A stretch of 64,000 bases of DNA from Microbacterium esteraromaticum (lineage in GTDB: Bacteria; Actinomycetota; Actinomycetes; Actinomycetales; Microbacteriaceae), in the NCBI RefSeq assembly GCF_014084045.1, contig NZ_CP043732.1, forward strand, positions 496,001 through 560,000, written 5' to 3'. Below are positions 41,345 to 50,690 of this stretch, one piece after another. Position 1 is the first letter of the stretch. Each line of letters opens with the position of its first letter. Below the pieces are notes generated by a model, which was given only the letters and a program-made list of their open reading frames with translations, ran no database searches and was not told where the DNA came from. A program made the position numbers and the translations under genes.

Positions 41345-42596
41345 GCGATCGCTCCTCGTTCGGCCGCGCCTCCGCCGCCCGCGCAGCAGTGCCGACGATG
41401 CGCAGATGCACCTCGGTGCCGTTCGCGTCGCTGCGCACGGTGGCTGTGCCACCGGCGCGGCGCATGCGCCCGACGATCGACTGCCGCACTCCGAGCCGGT
41501 CGCTCGGCACGTCGTCGAGGTCGAAACCGGCACCGCGGTCGCGTACGAACACGTCCACCCCGGTCGCGGCGCCCTCGATGTACACCGACACCTCGCCTCC
41601 GGCGTGACGAGCGGCATTGAGCATCGCCTCGCGCGCGGCGGCGGCGAGTTCGCCACTGGCCCGCTCGGTGGACAGCCCCGCCGAGACGACGTCGATCCGC
41701 GCGGGATAGTCGAGTTCGAGAGCGCCGGCGTAGTCACGCAGGTCGGTCGCGAGGTCGCTGTCGGCAGGGGCATCGCCGTCGTACAGCCAGGCTCGCAGCT
41801 CACGCTCCTGCGCGCGGGCGAGACGGGCGGCTTCACTCGAGGCGCCCGCGCGGTTCTGGATCAGCGCGAGCGTCTGCAGCACCGAGTCGTGCAGATGGGC
41901 GGCCATCTCGCTGCGCTGCTCTTCGCGGATGCGCCTGACGCGCTCCCCCGCGAGCTCGCGCCAGCGGTGCGCGAGCGAGGAGGAGAAGATCGCCAAAAGA
42001 CCCGCGAACGGAGCAAGCAGCAGGAACGGGTTCGACGCCCGCAGCAGAGCGAGAAGCAGGATGACGACGCACACCACGGCGATCACGCGCACCACCGCCG
42101 TGTGACGCGGCCCGCGGCGGGGATCGTCGCGGTCGACGAGGTCGGCCCACAGCGCAGCGGCGACGACGGGCACGACCACCATGAACAGCGTGAGCACGTC
42201 GGCGATGATCCAGACGTCTGCTGTCGTGTCGCCGAGGTCTCCCAGCCACACGCCGAAGCGATACCCGGTGCCCAGCTGCGGAAGAACGATGAGCGAGAGC
42301 ACGCCGCCGCCGACCAGCAGCAGCCAGGCCACGGGCATCCGTCGTGACGGACGTGCGTCGCCCTGCTCCCACGGTGTGAGCATCCAGCACCAGATGTAGA
42401 GCAGGATCCCGAATCCCGCCATCGGAGCCGACACGATGAAGACCGTCCGCACCAGAGCCGGCGATGTGCCGAGGTGCCTCGCGAGGCCCTCGGCCGTGCC
42501 GGTGATGAGGCACTCGCGCACCCGGGCGAGCGCCGGGCGAGCGGGTGCAGACGCCCGCGAGCGCGTCGGTATCGCGAGTGGAACGGAAGTCGACAT
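41337..42596 (-). CDS. Sensor histidine kinase with N-terminal PspC domain
   Basis: A 419-residue membrane histidine kinase. It begins with a PspC module, RVRECLITGTAEGLARHLGTSPALVRTVF and IVSAPMAGFGILLYIWCWML, then four or five helices. The dimerisation helix EEQRSEMAAHLHDSVLQTLALIQNRA holds the phospho-accepting His in a HDSVLQTL context (HisKA_3). The ATPase shows AREAMLNAARHA and DRGAGFDLDDVPSDRLGVRQSI. The ATG is at 42596; its stop overlaps the regulator start by 8 bp. It is divergent from a second PspC-containing gene. By analogy with PspC systems it may read membrane stress. Confidence 0.9.
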   Translation of the reverse strand: MSTSVPLAIPTRSRASAPARPALARVRECLITGTAEGLARHLGTSPALVRTVFIVSAPMAGFGILLYIWCWMLTPWEQGDARPSRRMPVAWLLLVGGGVLSLIVLPQLGTGYRFGVWLGDLGDTTADVWIIADVLTLFMVVVPVVAAALWADLVDRDDPRRGPRHTAVVRVIAVVCVVILLLALLRASNPFLLLAPFAGLLAIFSSSLAHRWRELAGERVRRIREEQRSEMAAHLHDSVLQTLALIQNRAGASSEAARLARAQERELRAWLYDGDAPADSDLATDLRDYAGALELDYPARIDVVSAGLSTERASGELAAAAREAMLNAARHAGGEVSVYIEGAATGVDVFVRDRGAGFDLDDVPSDRLGVRQSIVGRMRRAGGTATVRSDANGTEVHLRIVGTAARAAEARPNEERSHG

Positions 42597-42710
42597 GCCG
42601 CCATCCAACCACCGCCGCGGCCGGATCCGCCTTCTCTGCGGTCAGGATCAGGGTCGAGTCAGGGGTTCACCCCATGGCGACCGGCGCAGGCCGCGCGACA
42701 GGATCGGAGC

Positions 42711-44252
42711 ATGACATCTCCGACCGCGCCGCCGACGCTCGATCGCCCGCCGGCGCCCCGCCGCTCCGACCGCTTCTACGCCTGGGTCGCCGGGCTCGGC
42801 GTCGCGCGCTCGGACGGCTGGATCGGCGGCGTGGCCGCCGGCGTCGCGTCGCGCCTGCGGATCGACCCGCTGATCGTGCGCGGAGTTCTGGTCGTCGCGA
42901 CCCTGTGCGGGCTGCCGCTCGTGCTGATCTACGCACTCGCCTGGGCCCTGCTTCCGGATGCCGAGGGGCGGATTCACCTGCGGGAGCTGCTGCGCGGGCG
43001 GTTCCAGCCGGCCCAGCTCGGAATTCTGGCGGGGGTCGTGTTCGGGCTGCTCACGAGCGCGTCACCGGTCGGGCTGTTCGTCATCGAGCGGATGCTCAAC
43101 CCGTACGGCTATGTGACGTTCGACTACGGTCTGAGCCCCTTCGGCACCTTCTTGTTCATCATCGGGCTGGTGCTGATCGGCATCCTGCTCGTCCTCATCG
43201 TGCGCGCCGCGCGCCGCACGCCGGGCGATGTCACCGCCCCGGCACCCTCCGCACCGGCAGGCGACTCGGGAATCGCCGCCGCAGCGGACCCGCGAGGGGA
43301 GGATGCCGCACCCGACGGGCGGATGCCGGCGTCCCCCCTCGCCCCCTACCCCGGCGAGGGCGCCGACTACGAGACCTGGCGCGCACAGCACGCCGACTGG
43401 CAGCAGCAGGAGCAGGCGTGGCGGCGGCAGCAGGTGGATGCCGATCGCGCGGCGCGCGAACAGGCGCGCGCCGAACGTCAGGCGGCCGCAGCCGCATTCT
43501 CTGCAGAGGCTGCGGAGCGCCGGCGCATCCGCCGCGCGTCGAATCCGCGGGTGAGCGCCGCGTACGTGGGCACCGTGCTCGGGTTCGCGCTGGTCGCCGC
43601 CGCCGTCGTCTGGCTCTGGGCGAGCGCCCCGGATGCCACGACCGCGGCCGTCGCGCTGTTCAGTGCCGCCCTGGTGCTGGCGTTCGGGATGATCGTCGCC
43701 GGTGTCGCCCGACGACGCAGCGGCGTCCTCGCGTTCGCCGCCGCCGTGACGCTGCTCGCCGGAGTCGTGACCGGGGGCGCCGCATCGGCCGGCGACGTGC
43801 GCCTCGGCGACCAGACGCTGTCGAACACGGGCGAGCCCAGCTCGATCAGGCAGCCGTTCGGCCGCACCGGCATCCAGCTGGCGAACATGCCCGGAGTGAC
43901 CTCGCGCCCCGTGGTGCTGCACAAGGGCGTCGGGTACACCGACATCTACGTCAGCCCCGGTGTCGAGCTGCAGCTGACCGCCACGGTCGGCGACGTCGCC
44001 GTGCAGTGGGAGCGGACGGACTTCAATGCGAGGGGCGAGACGACCACCGTCGAACAGGGTGTGTTCCAGGGGGTGCCGGCCGGCGACGGCCGCACTCTCT
44101 ATCGCGAGTCGGTCACGTCTTCCCTCGATCCTGATTGGTCGGGCCCCGACGCGCCACGCGACGTGAAGTCGGTTCCCGTGACGATCGAGCAGGACTCGGG
44201 CGCCATCTTCATCATCTACGCGACCCACCCCGATGAGGAGGCAGCACAGTGA
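42711..44252 (+). CDS. PspC domain membrane protein with long cytoplasmic/coiled region
   Basis: A 513-residue protein. A PspC module (about 15-85) includes GVARSDGWIGGVAAGVASRLRIDPLIVRG and a helix. Two further helices follow, then a Gln/Arg/Ala-rich charged region (about 210-270) likely to be helical and cytoplasmic. Three helices (AAYVGTVLGFALVAAAVVWLWA etc.) and a soluble C-terminal domain of about 150 residues end the protein, with GVGYTDIYVSPGVELQLTATVGDVAVQWE resembling the predicted PspC-associated adhesion-like domain. The ATG has AGGA 7 nt upstream. It faces the histidine kinase across 114 bp and overlaps the next gene by 4 bp. Confidence 0.82.
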   Translation: MTSPTAPPTLDRPPAPRRSDRFYAWVAGLGVARSDGWIGGVAAGVASRLRIDPLIVRGVLVVATLCGLPLVLIYALAWALLPDAEGRIHLRELLRGRFQPAQLGILAGVVFGLLTSASPVGLFVIERMLNPYGYVTFDYGLSPFGTFLFIIGLVLIGILLVLIVRAARRTPGDVTAPAPSAPAGDSGIAAAADPRGEDAAPDGRMPASPLAPYPGEGADYETWRAQHADWQQQEQAWRRQQVDADRAAREQARAERQAAAAAFSAEAAERRRIRRASNPRVSAAYVGTVLGFALVAAAVVWLWASAPDATTAAVALFSAALVLAFGMIVAGVARRRSGVLAFAAAVTLLAGVVTGGAASAGDVRLGDQTLSNTGEPSSIRQPFGRTGIQLANMPGVTSRPVVLHKGVGYTDIYVSPGVELQLTATVGDVAVQWERTDFNARGETTTVEQGVFQGVPAGDGRTLYRESVTSSLDPDWSGPDAPRDVKSVPVTIEQDSGAIFIIYATHPDEEAAQ

Positions 44253-44596
44253 GCACCGAGCCGACCGTTCCGCTGTCCGACCTGAACGAGACCCTCCCGA
44301 TGGACGAGCCGACGACGGCTGCCCTCGATGATGCATCCGCCCGGCTCTCGTCCCCGGCGCCGCGCACGCGCTGGGCGGCGATCATCTGGGGAGTGTGCTT
44401 CGCCGCGGTCGCCTGGTTCGGCATCTGGATGCTGAGCGCGACCACCCGCCAGAATGCGATCACCGACTGGTTCGCCTCGCTGAGTCCGGGAACGATGACC
44501 GCGACCGTGCTGCTCGGCGTCGGCGTGCTGGTGCTGATCAGCGGCCTCGTCGGACTCATCCGGCGGATGCAGCGTCGGGGCTTGGCGACCGACTGA
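44249..44596 (+). CDS. Small two-helix membrane protein of the PspC module
   Basis: A 115-residue protein with an acidic N-terminal 40 residues, then two transmembrane helices: WAAIIWGVCFAAVAWFGIWML and MTATVLLGVGVLVLISGLVGLI, ending with a basic RRMQRRG. The GTG start overlaps the stop codon of the PspC protein by 4 nt (GTGA), so the two are made together. No family with a known function is recognised. It probably works with its partner in the membrane. Confidence 0.72.
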   Translation: MSTEPTVPLSDLNETLPMDEPTTAALDDASARLSSPAPRTRWAAIIWGVCFAAVAWFGIWMLSATTRQNAITDWFASLSPGTMTATVLLGVGVLVLISGLVGLIRRMQRRGLATD

Positions 44597-44642
44597 CCTG
44601 ACGGTGACGTCCGTGCGCAGCAGCAGCAGGAACGCCACCCTT

Positions 44643-44700
44643 TCTAAAAGAGGTCAGTATCGAAATTAGAATCGAAACTGCCTCTAAGGCAAGAAGCTCT
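44643..44700 (+). promoter_or_regulatory. Promoter/operator of the winged-helix regulator
   Basis: The stretch is AT-rich. ATCGAAA occurs twice (44659-44665 and 44671-44677), flanking a TAGAAT -10-like box (44667-44672). An imperfect inverted repeat AGAGGTCAGT/ACTGCCTCT (44649-44658 with 44677-44685) brackets the same box. The half-site ATCGAAA also forms the operator at 16975-16994, so a related ArsR-type protein may read both. Confidence 0.5.
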
Positions 44701-44717
44701 TCCTTCAGAGAGGCGTC

Positions 44718-45413
44718 ATGGACATCACCGCACGAGCCTCGAGCATCGGCTCCCTCGCCGATGAGACGCGACAGGCGCTGTACGAGCACGTCGTGAGCCA
44801 GCCCGACGCGGTGACCCGCGAAGCGGCCGCGAGCGCGATCGGCGTCCCTGCGCACATGGCGCGATTCCACCTCGACAAGCTCGTCGAGGCCGGATTGCTC
44901 GAGACCGAGTTCCGGCGTCTGAGCGGGCGCACAGGGCCGGGCGCCGGCCGACCGTCGAAGCTGTATCGGCGCGCCGGCGGCACCCTCAGCATCTCGCTCC
45001 CCGAACGCCGGTACGACCTCGTCGGGCACGTGCTGGCCGGAGCGATCGAACGCGCCGGCGAGGGGACGCCGCTTCGCGACGCCCTCGCCGAGGTCGCCCA
45101 TGACGAGGGGCGCTCGATAGCGGCATCCGCGCCGAAGACCTCCGCCGCGGCCGACGATGAGACGGCCCGGGTCACGGCCGTGCTGACCGCCCACGGCTAC
45201 GAGCCGCGCACCGGATCCGGCGACGACGGCGGAGCCGTCATCCTCGCGAACTGCCCGTTCGACTCCCTCGCACGAGATCACACCGAGCTGATCTGCTCAG
45301 CCAACCTCTCGCTGCTCGGGGGCGTGCTCGACGGCCTCGACTGCACGCACCTGCGCGCCAGCGGCGAGCCGCACGCCGGACGCTGCTGCGTGGCGATCCG
45401 TCCGCGCCCCTGA
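44718..45413 (+). CDS. Winged-helix regulator with C-terminal cysteine cluster
   Basis: A 231-residue transcription factor of the SufR-like/COG2345 type. The DNA-binding part is ASSIGSLADETRQALYEHVVSQ and AIGVPAHMARFHLDKLVEAGLLETE. A basic GAGRPSKLYRR wing follows. The C-terminal part holds cysteines in NCPFDSLARDHTELICSANLSLL, LDCTHL and GRCCVAIRP, a pattern that in relatives holds an iron-sulfur cluster, so redox or iron sensing is plausible. The ATG has AGAGAGG upstream and an AT-rich operator region before that. Neighbours do not show a clear target, so it may regulate itself and remote genes. Confidence 0.8.
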   Translation: MDITARASSIGSLADETRQALYEHVVSQPDAVTREAAASAIGVPAHMARFHLDKLVEAGLLETEFRRLSGRTGPGAGRPSKLYRRAGGTLSISLPERRYDLVGHVLAGAIERAGEGTPLRDALAEVAHDEGRSIAASAPKTSAAADDETARVTAVLTAHGYEPRTGSGDDGGAVILANCPFDSLARDHTELICSANLSLLGGVLDGLDCTHLRASGEPHAGRCCVAIRPRP

Positions 45414-45430
45414 CACCCCGGCCCGCCTCT

Positions 45431-45453
45431 GGCCCGACACCTCAGGTCGGGCC
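45431..45453 (+). terminator. Stem-loop after the winged-helix regulator
   Basis: An 8-bp perfect GC stem (45431-45438 with 45446-45453) and 7-nt loop, 18 nt after the stop codon. No T-tract follows. Confidence 0.55.
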
Positions 45454-45522
45454 GCCTGTCCGACCACGACGGCAGCCTCGGCCGCACCGTCCGCCGCGAA
45501 TGCAGCGCGCTACGCTGAACCG

Positions 45523-46250
45523 GTGAAGAACGACCGGCGCCGCGCTCCCAAGGGCGGGCGACCGCGCCCGGCGAAGGCAGGGCAGAAGAGCGCCAGGCCC
45601 GCACCGAAGCGCGCGCCGCGCCCCTCCCCCAGCCCGCGCCGACGCCCCCGGTCGACGAGACGCCGCGCGCGTTCCGCCTCGGCGTCATCCCCGGCGCCAC
45701 CCCGGGCAGATGGGTCGATGCCTGGAAGGAGCGGATGCCCCACGTCGACATCGAGCTCATCCCGATCACCTTCTCCGGTCAGCGCACCGCTGTCGGCGAC
45801 CTCGATGCCGCACTGGTCCGCCTCCCCATCGACGACCGCGACGAGCTGCATGTGATCCCCCTCTACGACGAGGTGCCCGTCGTCGTGGCATCCGCCGACT
45901 CGTTCCTCATGGCGACCGATCAGCTGACGCCGGACGACCTCGCGGGCCAGGTGCTCATCACTCCCGGCGACGACGTGCTCGGCCCGCTCGACCTGCCGAC
46001 GGACGAGCCGTCGTTCCCGACGATCCAGACCACGGAGGAGGCGGTCGCGACCGTGGCATCGGGGGTCGGAGTCCTGGTGGTGCCCATGTCGCTCGCCAGA
46101 CTGCACCATCGCAAGGATGCCGATTATCGCCCGCTCCTGGGCGGGCGCACCTCGACGGTGGCGCTGGCCTGGCCTCGCGAGAGGACGACACCCGACGTCG
46201 AGACGTTCATCGGCATCGTGCGCGGCCGCACCGCGAACTCATCGCGATGA
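45523..46250 (+). pseudogene. LysR-type effector-domain protein without HTH, apparent frameshift
   Basis: Two frames together form one protein. The GTG at 45523, with TACGCT 6 nt upstream, opens a basic tail (KNDRRRAPKGGRPRPAKAGQ...) in one frame. The rest, from FRLGVIPGATPGRWVDAWKE through MPHVDIELIPITF to the end, is in the next frame and has no start of its own before the ATG at 45735. It is a LysR substrate-binding domain with IPLYDEVPVVVAS and EAVATVASGVGVLVVP. The switch must occur near the C-rich run at 45617-45631 and needs a net loss of one base. A sequencing error, true decay or programmed frameshifting could explain it. Related proteins in this genus have the basic tail and effector domain in one frame. 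Confidence 0.6.
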
Positions 46251-46282
46251 CCCCCGCCCTCACGGGTGAGGGCGGGGGTCAT
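46247..46282. terminator. Strong bidirectional stem-loop terminator
   Basis: Perfect 16-bp arms (46247-46262 and 46267-46282) and a 4-nt CGGG loop. The left arm includes the stop codon of the LysR-like gene. It lies between this gene and the convergent Clp ATPase gene. Confidence 0.82.
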
Positions 46283-46295
46283 CCCGAAGGCGTGA

Positions 46296-48857
46296 TCAGG
46301 CGGCGGAGCGCTGCGGCGACGCGACCGCGACCGACAGGGTGCCCGCCACGCCGTCCACGCGAACACGGCCTCCGTCGACGAGCTCGCCCGTGACGAACAG
46401 GTCGGCGATCCGGTCATCGACCTCGCGCTGGATCAGGCGACGCAGCGGGCGCGCACCGTACTCCGGCTCATAGCCGTTCTCGCCCAGCCACTGCACGGCG
46501 GCATCCGTCACATCCAGCGAGACATCGCGACCGGCGAGACGCTGCGATGTGGCCTGCAGCATGAGCCGCACGATCCGTCCCAGCTCGTCGCGGCCGAGCT
46601 TCTGGAACAGCACGATCTCGTCGATCCGGTTCAGGAACTCCGGCCGCATGGCCTCGCGCAGCCTGCCCATCACCCTGGCGCGCAGGTCGTCCATCGACGC
46701 GAATCCGTTGGCCGACGCGTCCTGCGAGGCCACGAATCCGAGGGCGCCCGAGCGCGACGCCAGGAACTCCGAGCCGATGTTCGACGTCATCACGATCACC
46801 GTGTTGCGGAAGTCGACCGTGCGACCCTGGCCGTCTGTCAGTCGGCCGTCGTCGAGCACCTGCAGCAGCAGGTTGAACACGTCGGGATGCGCCTTCTCGA
46901 TCTCGTCGAACAGCACGATCGAGTACGGGTTGCGCCGCACCCGCTCGGTGAGCTGACCGGCCTCGTCGTACCCGACGTAACCAGGAGGCGCTCCGACCAG
47001 ACGCGAGACGGTGTGCCGCTCGCCGAACTCGCTCATGTCGAAGCGGATAACGGCGTTCTCGTCATCGAAGAGGCGGTCGGCGAGGGCCTTGGCCAGCTCG
47101 GTCTTGCCGACACCGGTCGGACCGAGGAACAGGAATGACCCGACCGGTCGTCGTGCGTCGCCCATTCCGGTGCGACTGCGCCTGACGGCGCGGGCCACCG
47201 CCGCCACGGCGTCGTCCTGCCCGATCACGCGAGCGTGCAGATCGGCCTCGAGGTCGCCGAGCCGCTCGCGCTCGGTCTCGGTGAGACGGCTCACGGGGAT
47301 GCCCGTGGCCCTGGACACCACGGCCGCGATCTGCGCCTCGTCGACGACGGCCTCCTCCGTCGGTCGCGATGGAGCCGCGCCGCCGAGTGCATCGATGCGG
47401 TGCTGCGCCTCCACGATCTCGTCGCGGATGCGCGAGGCCTCCTCGTAGTGCTCGGCGGCCACAGCCGCGTTCTTGCGCGACTCGAGCTCGGCGAGCTGTG
47501 CGAACAGCTTCTCGACATCCGGCACCACGCCCAGGCGCAGCCGCAGCCGCGCGCCGGCCTGATCGATCAGGTCGATGGCCTTGTCCGGGAGCACCCTGTC
47601 GGGCAGGTACCTCGCGCTCAGCTCCACGGCGGCGCGCACGGCATCGGAGGTGTACGACACGGCGTGGTGCTCCTCGTATGCGGGCAGCAGCCCCTCGAGG
47701 ATCAGAACGGCGTCCTCGAGGGAGGGCTCGGAGACCCTGACCGGCTGGAAGCGGCGTTCGAGTGCCGGGTCCTTCTCGATGCGCCGGTACTCGCCGAGCG
47801 TGGTGGCGCCGACGAGGTGAAGGTCTCCGCGCGCGAGGCGCGGCTTGAGGATGTTTCCGGCGTCCATGCCGCCGCTGTCGCCGGAGCCGCCCGCGCCGAC
47901 GACGGTGTGCACCTCGTCGATGAACACGATGACCTCGCCCTTGTGCGCGGCGATCTCGTCCATCGTCTTCGTCAGGCGCTCTTCGAAGTCACCGCGATAG
48001 CGGGTGCCGGAGAGCATCGCGGGCAGATCGAGCGCGACGACGCGGCGGTCCTTCAGCTGAGCGGGAACGGCGCCCTCCACGATCGCACGGGCGAGGCCCT
48101 CGACGATGGCGGTCTTGCCGACGCCCGCCTCTCCGATCAGCACGGGGTTGTTCTTGGTGCGACGGCTCAGGATCTCGATCGTCTGCTCGATCTCGTCGGC
48201 GCGTCCGATCACCGGGTCGAGCTCGCCGGCGCGTGCTCGCGCCGTGAGGTCGAGACCGTACTGGTCGAGCATGGGGGTCGCTGCTGCATGATCGGCCTGC
48301 GGCTCGGACGTGTCGACCCCGTCGACCCCCGTCGCCACCGGCTCGCGCAGGCTCTGCGTCAGCGCCTCCGCTGTGACCCCGGCGCGGGCGAGGATCTGAC
48401 CGGCCGGTACGTCCTGCCCCAGCACGAGCGCGAAGAACAGGTGCTCGGGATCGATGTAGGTCGCGCCGGACGAGCGCGCCACCTGGTACGAGTGGAACAG
48501 CGCTCGGCTGGCGCTCGGCGTGATCGTGGCCGCGCCGAGTCCCGCGGGCTCGGCCGGCACGGGAAGACCCGCATCGACGGCGGCGACGATGGACTGCGGG
48601 TCGACGCCGATGTGGCGGATCGCCTTCGAGACCGCGTCATCCTCGACGATCACCCGCAGCACGTGCAGGGAGTCGAGGTCGGTCTGACCGCGCTCGAGCG
48701 CGAAACGACCGGCACGCTGCAGGATCTGCTGCGTGCGCGCGGTGAGGAACCGGGCGAGGTCGATCGAACGGGCCTGCCGGTTGCGTTCCCCCGCGAGATA
48801 ACGGGCGAGGAACTCATCGAAGGATCCCGCACCCGCGTCGTTGAAGTCGTTGGGCAT
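46296..48857 (-). CDS. Clp AAA+ ATPase (ClpC/ClpA-type chaperone subunit)
   Basis: An 853-residue double AAA+ protein. The N-domain is divergent. D1 has [17 protein letters not shown] and [16 protein letters not shown]2 has [38 protein letters not shown] and [12 protein letters not shown]. The short UVR-like middle segment ([17 protein letters not shown]) replaces the long ClpB coiled coil. An LGF tripeptide in the D2 segment [10 protein letters not shown] matches the ClpP-docking loop. These support a ClpP-partner unfoldase, not a ClpB disaggregase. The ATG at 48857 follows GAGGAAAGG. A HAIR-like inverted repeat lies just upstream, so heat-shock (HspR) control is likely. Confidence 0.9.
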   Translation of the reverse strand: MPNDFNDAGAGSFDEFLARYLAGERNRQARSIDLARFLTARTQQILQRAGRFALERGQTDLDSLHVLRVIVEDDAVSKAIRHIGVDPQSIVAAVDAGLPVPAEPAGLGAATITPSASRALFHSYQVARSSGATYIDPEHLFFALVLGQDVPAGQILARAGVTAEALTQSLREPVATGVDGVDTSEPQADHAAATPMLDQYGLDLTARARAGELDPVIGRADEIEQTIEILSRRTKNNPVLIGEAGVGKTAIVEGLARAIVEGAVPAQLKDRRVVALDLPAMLSGTRYRGDFEERLTKTMDEIAAHKGEVIVFIDEVHTVVGAGGSGDSGGMDAGNILKPRLARGDLHLVGATTLGEYRRIEKDPALERRFQPVRVSEPSLEDAVLILEGLLPAYEEHHAVSYTSDAVRAAVELSARYLPDRVLPDKAIDLIDQAGARLRLRLGVVPDVEKLFAQLAELESRKNAAVAAEHYEEASRIRDEIVEAQHRIDALGGAAPSRPTEEAVVDEAQIAAVVSRATGIPVSRLTETERERLGDLEADLHARVIGQDDAVAAVARAVRRSRTGMGDARRPVGSFLFLGPTGVGKTELAKALADRLFDDENAVIRFDMSEFGERHTVSRLVGAPPGYVGYDEAGQLTERVRRNPYSIVLFDEIEKAHPDVFNLLLQVLDDGRLTDGQGRTVDFRNTVIVMTSNIGSEFLASRSGALGFVASQDASANGFASMDDLRARVMGRLREAMRPEFLNRIDEIVLFQKLGRDELGRIVRLMLQATSQRLAGRDVSLDVTDAAVQWLGENGYEPEYGARPLRRLIQREVDDRIADLFVTGELVDGGRVRVDGVAGTLSVAVASPQRSAA

Positions 48858-48871
48858 TACCTTTCCTCTCA

Positions 48872-48896
48872 AAGTTGAGCGCACTTCTATCAACTT
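48872..48896 (-). promoter_or_regulatory. HAIR-like (HspR-type) operator before the Clp gene
   Basis: A 7-bp inverted repeat, AAGTTGA-N11-TCAACTT, contains TTGA-N11-TCAA. That equals the spacing of the core of the HspR operator CTTGAGT-N7-ACTCAAG, though the inner bases differ. It lies 15-39 nt before the start codon, where a bound repressor would block initiation. Confidence 0.5.
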
Positions 48897-48956
48897 CAAC
48901 ATCAGATGATGAACGATATTCCCGGTCGACGTCAAACCGCCCAATAGACTCGGCGC

Positions 48957-49673
48957 ATGTCCTCGGTGCTGTACGTGTGCGTTCGACCCGAGCGGAGCGC
49001 GGCCGACGCCGAGCACCGCTCCTTCCGCAGGGGACTCGGACTCGGGACGCTCGATCGCCTCGACCTGCTGCACGCGTCGCTCGAGACCGTGGAGTGGGAG
49101 CAGTACGACGGATTCGTCATCGGCGGGTCGCCGTTCAACGTCACCGACGCGCAGAAGGGCGAGCACCAGCATGCAGTCGAGCGCGATCTCGAGCGCATCG
49201 CCGGCCGCGTGCTCGACGGAGCAGCCGCGGCGCTGTTCACGTGCTACGGCATCGGCGTCGTCACCAGGCTGCTCGGCGGCCGCGTGCACACCGAGCAGCC
49301 CGAGCAGGCGAGCGCGACCGAGGTGCACCTCACCGGGGCAGGCCTCGAGGATCGCCTGTTCGGCCCGAGCGCTCCCAGCCTGAGGGTGTTCACGGCGCAT
49401 AAGGAGTCAGCCCGCGCGACACCGCCGGGATCGGTGCTGCTCGCCACCAACGACGCCTGCACCGTGCAGGCGTACCGGGTCGGCGATCGGCTGTACGCCA
49501 CCCAGTTCCACCCCGAGGCGTCACCGCAGGATTTCGCCGATCGGATGGCCGTGTACCGGGCATCCGGCTATTTCGACCCGCGCGACTACGCGCGCACCGA
49601 GAGGGCGATCCTCGACGCATCCGTCGACGGCGACGACCTGCTCGCGCGATTCCCCCGCCTCATCGGCGGCTGA
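48957..49673 (+). CDS. Class I glutamine amidotransferase-like protein
   Basis: A 238-residue protein of the GATase1 family. The nucleophile Cys96 lies in ALFTCYGIGVV, a variant of the GxCxGxQ elbow, and QFHPEAS gives His185 and Glu187 of the triad. DGFVIGGSPFNVTD is the oxyanion strand. It resembles stand-alone YfeJ/GMP-synthase-like proteins of unknown acceptor. The ATG at 48957 follows TAGACT by 6 nt, so it is probably leaderless. It diverges from the Clp gene across 99 bp. Confidence 0.83.
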   Translation: MSSVLYVCVRPERSAADAEHRSFRRGLGLGTLDRLDLLHASLETVEWEQYDGFVIGGSPFNVTDAQKGEHQHAVERDLERIAGRVLDGAAAALFTCYGIGVVTRLLGGRVHTEQPEQASATEVHLTGAGLEDRLFGPSAPSLRVFTAHKESARATPPGSVLLATNDACTVQAYRVGDRLYATQFHPEASPQDFADRMAVYRASGYFDPRDYARTERAILDASVDGDDLLARFPRLIGG

Positions 49674-49706
49674 CGTCGAGGGCCCTCGACGCATGCCCGG
49701 AGACGA

Positions 49707-49735
49707 GCCATAGTCGAACACTATGGCTTACATAG
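49707..49735. promoter_or_regulatory. LysR-type operator before the ABC importer genes
   Basis: GCCATAGT-CGAAC-ACTATGGC (49707-49727) is a perfect 8-bp inverted repeat; it contains CATAG-N7-CTATG. Another half-site CATAG follows at 49731-49735. The CATAG-N7-CTATG pattern recurs once more in the window, at the lysR start codon (53185-53201). It lies about 100 nt before the start of the binding-protein gene. Confidence 0.75.
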
Positions 49736-49829
49736 AAGGTTGAGGCCTTGTCCAATGAGTCACCATTCTTGAAACTGATCAGCACTGCTGCACTGTCGCA
49801 GCGCACTCCCGACAGGAAGAATCAACCCG

Positions 49830-50636
49830 ATGAGCATCCGCAAGAACGCAGCCCTGATCGCAGCCCTCGTGGCTGCCACCGTCACTCTCAGCGGCTGCGG
49901 ATCAGCCAGCGATTCGAACGCGTCCGGCGAGGACGGCCAGCGCACGGTCACGATCGTGACCTCCAACGACGCGCCGTTCTCGTTCATCGACAAGAAGACG
50001 AACGAGCTCACCGGCATCGACGGCGACATGCTGCAGGCGATGGCCGACGAGCTCGACTGGAAGCTCGAGGTCGTCGTCACGGACTTCGCGACCATGCCGC
50101 AGACCGTGCTGTCGAAGAAGGCCGACTTCATCGCCGACGGCCTCTACGTCACCGACCAGCGCAAGAAGACGCTCGCCTACTCCGACACCTGGTACTACCA
50201 GGGTGAGGGCATGGTCGTCCCCGCCGACTCCGACCTCACGTCGCGCGACGACGCCAAGGGCAAGACCATCGGCGTCATGACGGGGGCGACGCACCTCGAG
50301 ATCGCTCAGGATCTGACCGACGAGGCCCACATCAAGATGTACGACTCGCAGGCGAACATGCTCCAGGCCGTCGCCAACAAGCAGGTCGACGCCGCCTTCA
50401 CCGACCAGGCCGTCGTGGCATGGGCGCTCACCCAGAACCCGAACGACAAGGTCAAGCTCGTCACCCCCTACGAGCCCTACTTCCCGGGCACGATCGCCGC
50501 GGCGTTCCGCAAGGATGAAGAGAGCAAGGAGCTGATCTCCGAGCTCAACGGCGCGCTCGCCGACCTGAAGGCATCGCCGAAGTACATGGAGATCCTCGAG
50601 AAGTACGGTCTCAACGCCGACAACGTCGCCGAATGA
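49830..50636 (+). CDS. Amino-acid-type ABC transporter substrate-binding lipoprotein
   Basis: A 268-residue periplasmic-type binding protein of the polar amino acid family (SBP_bac_3). The lipoprotein signal ends at lipobox LSGC (Cys23). The mature protein has DAPFSFIDKKTNELTGIDGDMLQAMADEL, FIADGLYVTDQRKKTLAYSDTWY, GKTIGVMTGATHLEI and QVDAAFTDQAVVAWAL, the two-lobe architecture. The start has AGGAAG upstream. It is followed by permease and ATPase genes, then by LysR and HisD-like genes. The ligand may therefore be an amine, amino alcohol or similar polar compound rather than a standard amino acid. Confidence 0.9.
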   Translation: MSIRKNAALIAALVAATVTLSGCGSASDSNASGEDGQRTVTIVTSNDAPFSFIDKKTNELTGIDGDMLQAMADELDWKLEVVVTDFATMPQTVLSKKADFIADGLYVTDQRKKTLAYSDTWYYQGEGMVVPADSDLTSRDDAKGKTIGVMTGATHLEIAQDLTDEAHIKMYDSQANMLQAVANKQVDAAFTDQAVVAWALTQNPNDKVKLVTPYEPYFPGTIAAAFRKDEESKELISELNGALADLKASPKYMEILEKYGLNADNVAE

Positions 50637-50690
50637 CCTCCGACACACGGGGTCTCTCCTGCGCCCCCGTCCGACGCTGAAAGGAAGACC

